From positions 1 to 8,844 of the forward strand of contig CAJTZN010000079.1 in the NCBI GenBank assembly GCA_910584065.1: a stretch of 8,844 nucleotides of DNA. Reading direction: 5' to 3'. Below, piece after piece: positions 5,416-8,844 of the stretch. The notes below the pieces were generated by a model. That model saw only the letters and a list, made by a program, of their open reading frames with translations, was not told the origin of the DNA and did not search any database. The position numbers were made by a program, and so were the translations under genes. Origin of the DNA: an uncultured Eubacterium sp. Its GTDB lineage: Bacteria > Bacillota > Clostridia > Lachnospirales > Lachnospiraceae. Within the stretch, counting starts at the first letter, position 1, and every line of letters begins with the position of its first letter.

Positions 5416-7182
5416 TCAATAATCATCCGTGCAATCTGTCGTCCATCTCCCGTACTGTTTTCTGCCGTCTATTGTTTTCCACGGACGAATCCGCGCATAT
5501 CGCATACGTGTGCGAAGCTTTGTTATGTCTTTCTTCATCTCTCCTTTTCTGGCATAATAGGTCTTTTTCCTGTGAAATGCTTTATCCGGGGCAACCTGGA
5601 TCTGCCATCCGTCCACACCGGCCACATCCTGCCACATTAAAAATATTTCATCCTTTGACCAGCCGTTGATCTCCATACCCGTCTGCCAATGTCCGATATT
5701 CGCTAAAAAAATGAGTATCGGTTTTTTTTGCCCATATTCCTTACCGAACGCCCACGGACTGATTCCTCCCGTATCCCCGCAGATCGTTACGCGCCGCAGC
5801 GTCCCCATCGCAAATGCTGCCCCGCCCACTTTCCGGATCGTTTTGGGCAATTCAAATTGTTCCCAGCCCACATCGTAAAATGCGTAGGACTGAATTTCAC
5901 TGATCTCTGCCTGTGATAAAATGGATGGCGTTACATCGGTTTCCCGAAACGCTTCCATCCCGATCACCGAAATATGTTGCGGCAGCGTTATTTCTTTCAG
6001 GGAATAGCAGTATTGGAACATTTTATCGGGAATCTTCGTCATCGCATCTGGCAGTCTCACCTCCTGCAGTTTCTCACAGTGATTGAACGCCCCTGCTCCA
6101 ATCCTTGTTACCGAATCCGGAATCGTGACACGTTTTAGGTTACTCCACTCAAATGCCTTCACCCCAACCGCCTTTATGTAAGCGGGAACTTCAAATTCCT
6201 CTGCCTCCCCTTCATATGAGAAAATAGACGCTTCCCTGGTATTGACATACATATCATCCTGATATGATATATGCTCAAACTGACCGAGGAAATCTTTCTT
6301 CTTCACCTTGAACCGGTCTAACAGCAGCAGAATATCCCGATCACTCAACTGCTTCGACTTTACCCTGATTTCATTAACACGGCTGTAATCGCGGTGAACT
6401 GCATAATACTTATTCGTATTGATCCTCCGCACAGAAGCCGGCAGGACAATCTTTTTTAAATCATGACATGCAAGTTCACACTCGGAATCTGAATCAACAA
6501 GTCCATACATTTTTCCGTATTCAACTGACTGTGTACAGAATTCCTCACATCCATCCACCACCGTCAGCGATTTCCGGTATGCAGGAACACGTACGATACT
6601 TTTTCCATCTTTCGAATAAATAACACCGCCTATACTTCTGTAATTTTTGTCTTTTTTACTTACAATCAGATGATTGCTTTTTACAAATGACAATGTTTTC
6701 AGCGAAAGCGGCGAATTAAAGCAGATCGTGTCGATGTGCCACCTCTCATTGATCAGGCTGTGTGTGATGTAATCCGGGTCTTCCTTATCCCGGACATACT
6801 GAAACTTACCGGGCATAGTAACCTTTTCCAGCCGCTTCCCGCATGGCAGCGCATAATCACCCATCTTACGGACAGAACTGGCAATCTCGATCTCCTGAAC
6901 ATTTTTGAATGATTCAAATGCTGAAACCGGGAGCGCTGTAATCCCCCTCTTCACAATAATCTTCTTAATTTTCTTTTGGTCCGCTACCCTGACCTTTGAA
7001 GTGAGGGCACCTTTTCCTGATATGGTAAGCGTTCCCTTTTTCACCGTATAGGAAATACCGCCTTTTTTTCCCGCCGCCAGAACATCTGGTGATGACTTCG
7101 CAAAACAGCCAAAACCAGTGAAAATGCACAGGACGGCTAAGAACACCATCCCCCGTTTCACCTTTATCATTCTCCGTTCCAT
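5416..7182 (-). CDS. Secreted BspA-like leucine-rich-repeat protein, copy B
   Basis: A 588-residue paralogue of the flanking copies with the same order of modules. The ATG at 7182 is preferred over one at 7242 because AAGGAGAA lies just upstream and the longer version would overlap copy C. Residues 1-36 are a signal peptide (RRMIKVKR, hydrophobic core, likely cut after VLAA). A Cys at 26 is in a poor lipobox (GFGC), so a lipoprotein is less likely. Then follow ISYTVKKGTLTISGKGA (43-59), the N-terminal module to about 127, a first LRR-like block (186-220), a spacer (220-320), the second LRR block (about 328-480), and the fibronectin-like end (510-588) with GVDGWQIQV and YARIRPW. It starts 31 bases after the stop of copy C. 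Many codons differ synonymously from A and C even where the protein agrees, so it appears the more diverged copy at its N-terminal end. Confidence 0.88.
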   Translation of the reverse strand: MERRMIKVKRGMVFLAVLCIFTGFGCFAKSSPDVLAAGKKGGISYTVKKGTLTISGKGALTSKVRVADQKKIKKIIVKRGITALPVSAFESFKNVQEIEIASSVRKMGDYALPCGKRLEKVTMPGKFQYVRDKEDPDYITHSLINERWHIDTICFNSPLSLKTLSFVKSNHLIVSKKDKNYRSIGGVIYSKDGKSIVRVPAYRKSLTVVDGCEEFCTQSVEYGKMYGLVDSDSECELACHDLKKIVLPASVRRINTNKYYAVHRDYSRVNEIRVKSKQLSDRDILLLLDRFKVKKKDFLGQFEHISYQDDMYVNTREASIFSYEGEAEEFEVPAYIKAVGVKAFEWSNLKRVTIPDSVTRIGAGAFNHCEKLQEVRLPDAMTKIPDKMFQYCYSLKEITLPQHISVIGMEAFRETDVTPSILSQAEISEIQSYAFYDVGWEQFELPKTIRKVGGAAFAMGTLRRVTICGDTGGISPWAFGKEYGQKKPILIFLANIGHWQTGMEINGWSKDEIFLMWQDVAGVDGWQIQVAPDKAFHRKKTYYARKGEMKKDITKLRTRMRYARIRPWKTIDGRKQYGRWTTDCTDDY

Positions 7183-7186
7183 ATAT

Positions 7187-7194
7187 TCTCCTTC
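7187..7194 (-). promoter_or_regulatory. Ribosome binding site fixing the start of LRR copy B
   Basis: The minus strand reads GAAGGAGA shortly before ATGGAA at 7182. The same AGRRTATATGGAA context precedes copy A (start at 5389), supporting both start choices and a shared origin of the two intergenic junctions. Confidence 0.7.
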
Positions 7195-7213
7195 CGGTCT
7201 TCCGTTTCTATAT

Positions 7214-8844
7214 TTATGCCTCATCCACGGTCCACCTGCCATAACGCGTCGTCCCGTCCACTACTTTAAACGGGCGGATTCTTACATAAGGTTTTTTAAA
7301 TGTATTGTCGTTCACTTTTTTCCGGATCTTTCCTTTTTTGACACGGTACGTTTTCCGTTTCCCCTTAAACGAGGCATTTCCAGCGACCTGAATCTGCCAT
7401 CCGTCCACGCCGGTGACGTCATCCCAATTTAACTCAATCTCTGACCTCCATTTTTGTGAACGCAGCCCGGTCTGCCATTCTGCGACCTCTCTTTCAAACG
7501 TCAGTGTCTGCTTTTTCGAGTTTGCCCAGCCGGCGGCGACAAACGCTTTCGCATGAATCCCGGCGGTAGACCCGCACACCGTGACCCGCTCCAGCGTAGA
7601 CATCGAAAAAGCGCACTCACCTACCTTTTCCACCGTTGCCGGAAGTACCATTTCACTCCACCCGGCTGACAAAAAAGCCGCCCTCTGGATTTCCTTTATG
7701 CTTCCCTGGAAAAGAACCGAAGCCGGAACCGACGTTGTGCTAAAAGCCGCTTCCCCGATCGTGGTAACCGTATCTGGCAAAGTCAAGTCCGACAGGGCAT
7801 AACAGGAATGAAATGTATAATCCGGAACCCTGGCAATACCGCCAGGAAAAATGACATGATCGAGAACCTTACAATAATCGAAAACATGCGTCCCCATCGC
7901 CGCCAGCGTTTTCGGAAGACGGATTTGTGTCAGCTCTGTGCAGTCTTCGAATGCATAGTCCTGGATTTCATGCACCGTATCCGGAATCACACACCGTTTC
8001 AGCTTTTTCGATTCGAAAACGCCCTTTCCGATGATTTTTACATCATCCGGCACCGTCACCTCCTCTTCCGCGCCGGTATATCGCAGAAGACAATGATCCC
8101 GGCTGTTGATACACATCCCCTGGCTGATCGTCACATAATCAAACTGCCGCAGAAACGCTTCCTCATCCCTGAGCCGGAAACAATTCACCAGTGACAGAAT
8201 ATCCTTACTGGCCATCTGGTTTGAATGAAGCGTGATCTCCTTTACCGGGGAACTGGGAAAATTGAAAAAATACCGGGACTCATTGACCGTTCTCACGGAA
8301 CTGGGAAATGTAATACTGGACAGTTCCGTACACATGAGTTCCGGGTCCGACTCAAAATCATAGTTTTCATACATCACAGACTGGAGATAGAATTCCTCGC
8401 ATCCGTCTGCTACCGTCAGCGTTTTGCGGTACGCCGGAACCCGTATGATACTCTTTCCGTCTTTGGAATAAATGACACCATCGATGCTCTTATATTTTTT
8501 ATCTTTTTTGCTGGCGATCAAATGATTACTGCTCACATAGAGAAGTACATCCAGCGACAGCGGCGTATTGAACGAAACGGTATCGATCCTGCTCTTTCCA
8601 TACTCCAGGCTGTTCGTCATCTCATCACCATAATCCGTAACGAGGCGGAATGTCCCGGGCATCGTAACCTTTTTCAGCGTCTTCGTACCCGGTAGCGCCC
8701 CCTCTCCGATTTTTTTCACCGTCTCTGCGATCACGACTTCTTTCACTTTCGGAAACCGTAAAAACGCCCTTTTGGGAATGGAAGTGATCCCTTTTTTCAC
8801 GACGATCTTTTTGATCTTCTTTTTGTCTGCCACCTTGATCTTCG
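7214..8844 (-). CDS. Secreted BspA-like leucine-rich-repeat protein, copy C (N-terminus beyond the window)
   Basis: The C-terminal 542 complete codons of a third paralogue. The frame stays open through the right edge, where it encodes KIKVADKKKIKK, identical in DNA to residues 94 onward of copy A. By comparison with A and B about 60-95 residues, including the signal peptide, lie outside; the GTG at 8833 is an internal Val, not a start. Visible parts, numbered from that Val, are the N-terminal module (1-63), first LRR-like block (120-150), spacer (150-255), second LRR block (about 258-430, units such as LTLPDTVTTIGEAAF), and fibronectin-like end (465-539) with GVDGWQIQV and YVRIRPF. The stop TAA is at 7214..7216. 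No anchor follows the fibronectin-like end. It is the most upstream visible gene, so the operon promoter is outside the window. Confidence 0.87.
   Translation of the reverse strand, partial: KIKVADKKKIKKIVVKKGITSIPKRAFLRFPKVKEVVIAETVKKIGEGALPGTKTLKKVTMPGTFRLVTDYGDEMTNSLEYGKSRIDTVSFNTPLSLDVLLYVSSNHLIASKKDKKYKSIDGVIYSKDGKSIIRVPAYRKTLTVADGCEEFYLQSVMYENYDFESDPELMCTELSSITFPSSVRTVNESRYFFNFPSSPVKEITLHSNQMASKDILSLVNCFRLRDEEAFLRQFDYVTISQGMCINSRDHCLLRYTGAEEEVTVPDDVKIIGKGVFESKKLKRCVIPDTVHEIQDYAFEDCTELTQIRLPKTLAAMGTHVFDYCKVLDHVIFPGGIARVPDYTFHSCYALSDLTLPDTVTTIGEAAFSTTSVPASVLFQGSIKEIQRAAFLSAGWSEMVLPATVEKVGECAFSMSTLERVTVCGSTAGIHAKAFVAAGWANSKKQTLTFEREVAEWQTGLRSQKWRSEIELNWDDVTGVDGWQIQVAGNASFKGKRKTYRVKKGKIRKKVNDNTFKKPYVRIRPFKVVDGTTRYGRWTVDEA
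8790..8844 (-). repeat. 55-base exact repeat, unit in copy C
   Basis: Partner of 5058..5112. It is cut by the right edge of the window, so only its downstream limit in the gene is known. Confidence 0.9.

Noticed and set aside
5390..5419. TTG start for LRR copy A overlapping the stop of copy B
   Set aside because: It would give a tidy four-base overlap, but the ATG at 5389 has a G-rich site upstream and a context matching the start of copy B.
7183..7242. Longer start for LRR copy B at 7242
   Set aside because: It would overlap the end of copy C and add a polar stretch before the signal peptide, while the ATG at 7182 has a strong ribosome binding site.
8225..8695. Plus-strand open frame (156 residues) opposite LRR copy C
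   Set aside because: It is the complement of conserved LRR coding sequence, with no family signature of its own.

Overview
The window looks like part of a chromosome from a Gram-positive, low-to-moderate GC member of the Clostridia, most likely a Lachnospiraceae-type gut anaerobe. This rests on strong GGAGG-type ribosome binding sites, tightly packed genes on one strand, a GH5 glucanase of the Clostridia type, and BspA-like leucine-rich-repeat (LRR) proteins with an N-terminal SYTVK-N/K-GTL module and a C-terminal fibronectin-like module. The genus cannot be named from this sequence alone. Every convincing gene is on the minus strand, so transcription runs from position 8844 towards 1.

First in transcription order (8844 to 3449) are three tandem, paralogous, secreted LRR proteins, here called C (5' end outside the window), B and A. 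They share one architecture: export signal (seen in A and B), an N-terminal 'KGKGA...VADKKKIKK' module, a first short LRR block, a spacer, a second LRR block of about 23-residue repeats, and a C-terminal fibronectin III-like module around an invariant GVDGWQIQV core. None ends in an LPxTG signal or any other anchor I recognise. The copies are separated by 31 and 26 bases and have matching start sites, so they are probably one operon. Which pair is most similar changes along their length, and A and C share a 55-base identical stretch. Both point to recombination among the copies.

Next (3448 to 3334) is a 115-base gap holding three consecutive inverted repeats and a possible 13-codon ORF whose start resembles that of LRR gene A. 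It leads into a family-2 glycosyltransferase (3333 to 1987) with an unusual C-terminal extension.

After 87 bases, which contain a candidate extended -10 promoter, come a NodB-type polysaccharide deacetylase without a signal peptide and a secreted GH5 beta-glucanase. These two are translationally coupled through a GTGA overlap. The first ten codons of another gene sit at the left edge, behind a good ribosome binding site.

Taken together the region appears devoted to the cell surface: repeat-rich secreted adhesin-like proteins, then enzymes that build, modify and cut a glycan. That the two groups act on a common surface or matrix glycan is an inference from proximity. No synthase with membrane segments, transporter, transposase, RNA gene or CRISPR array is visible.
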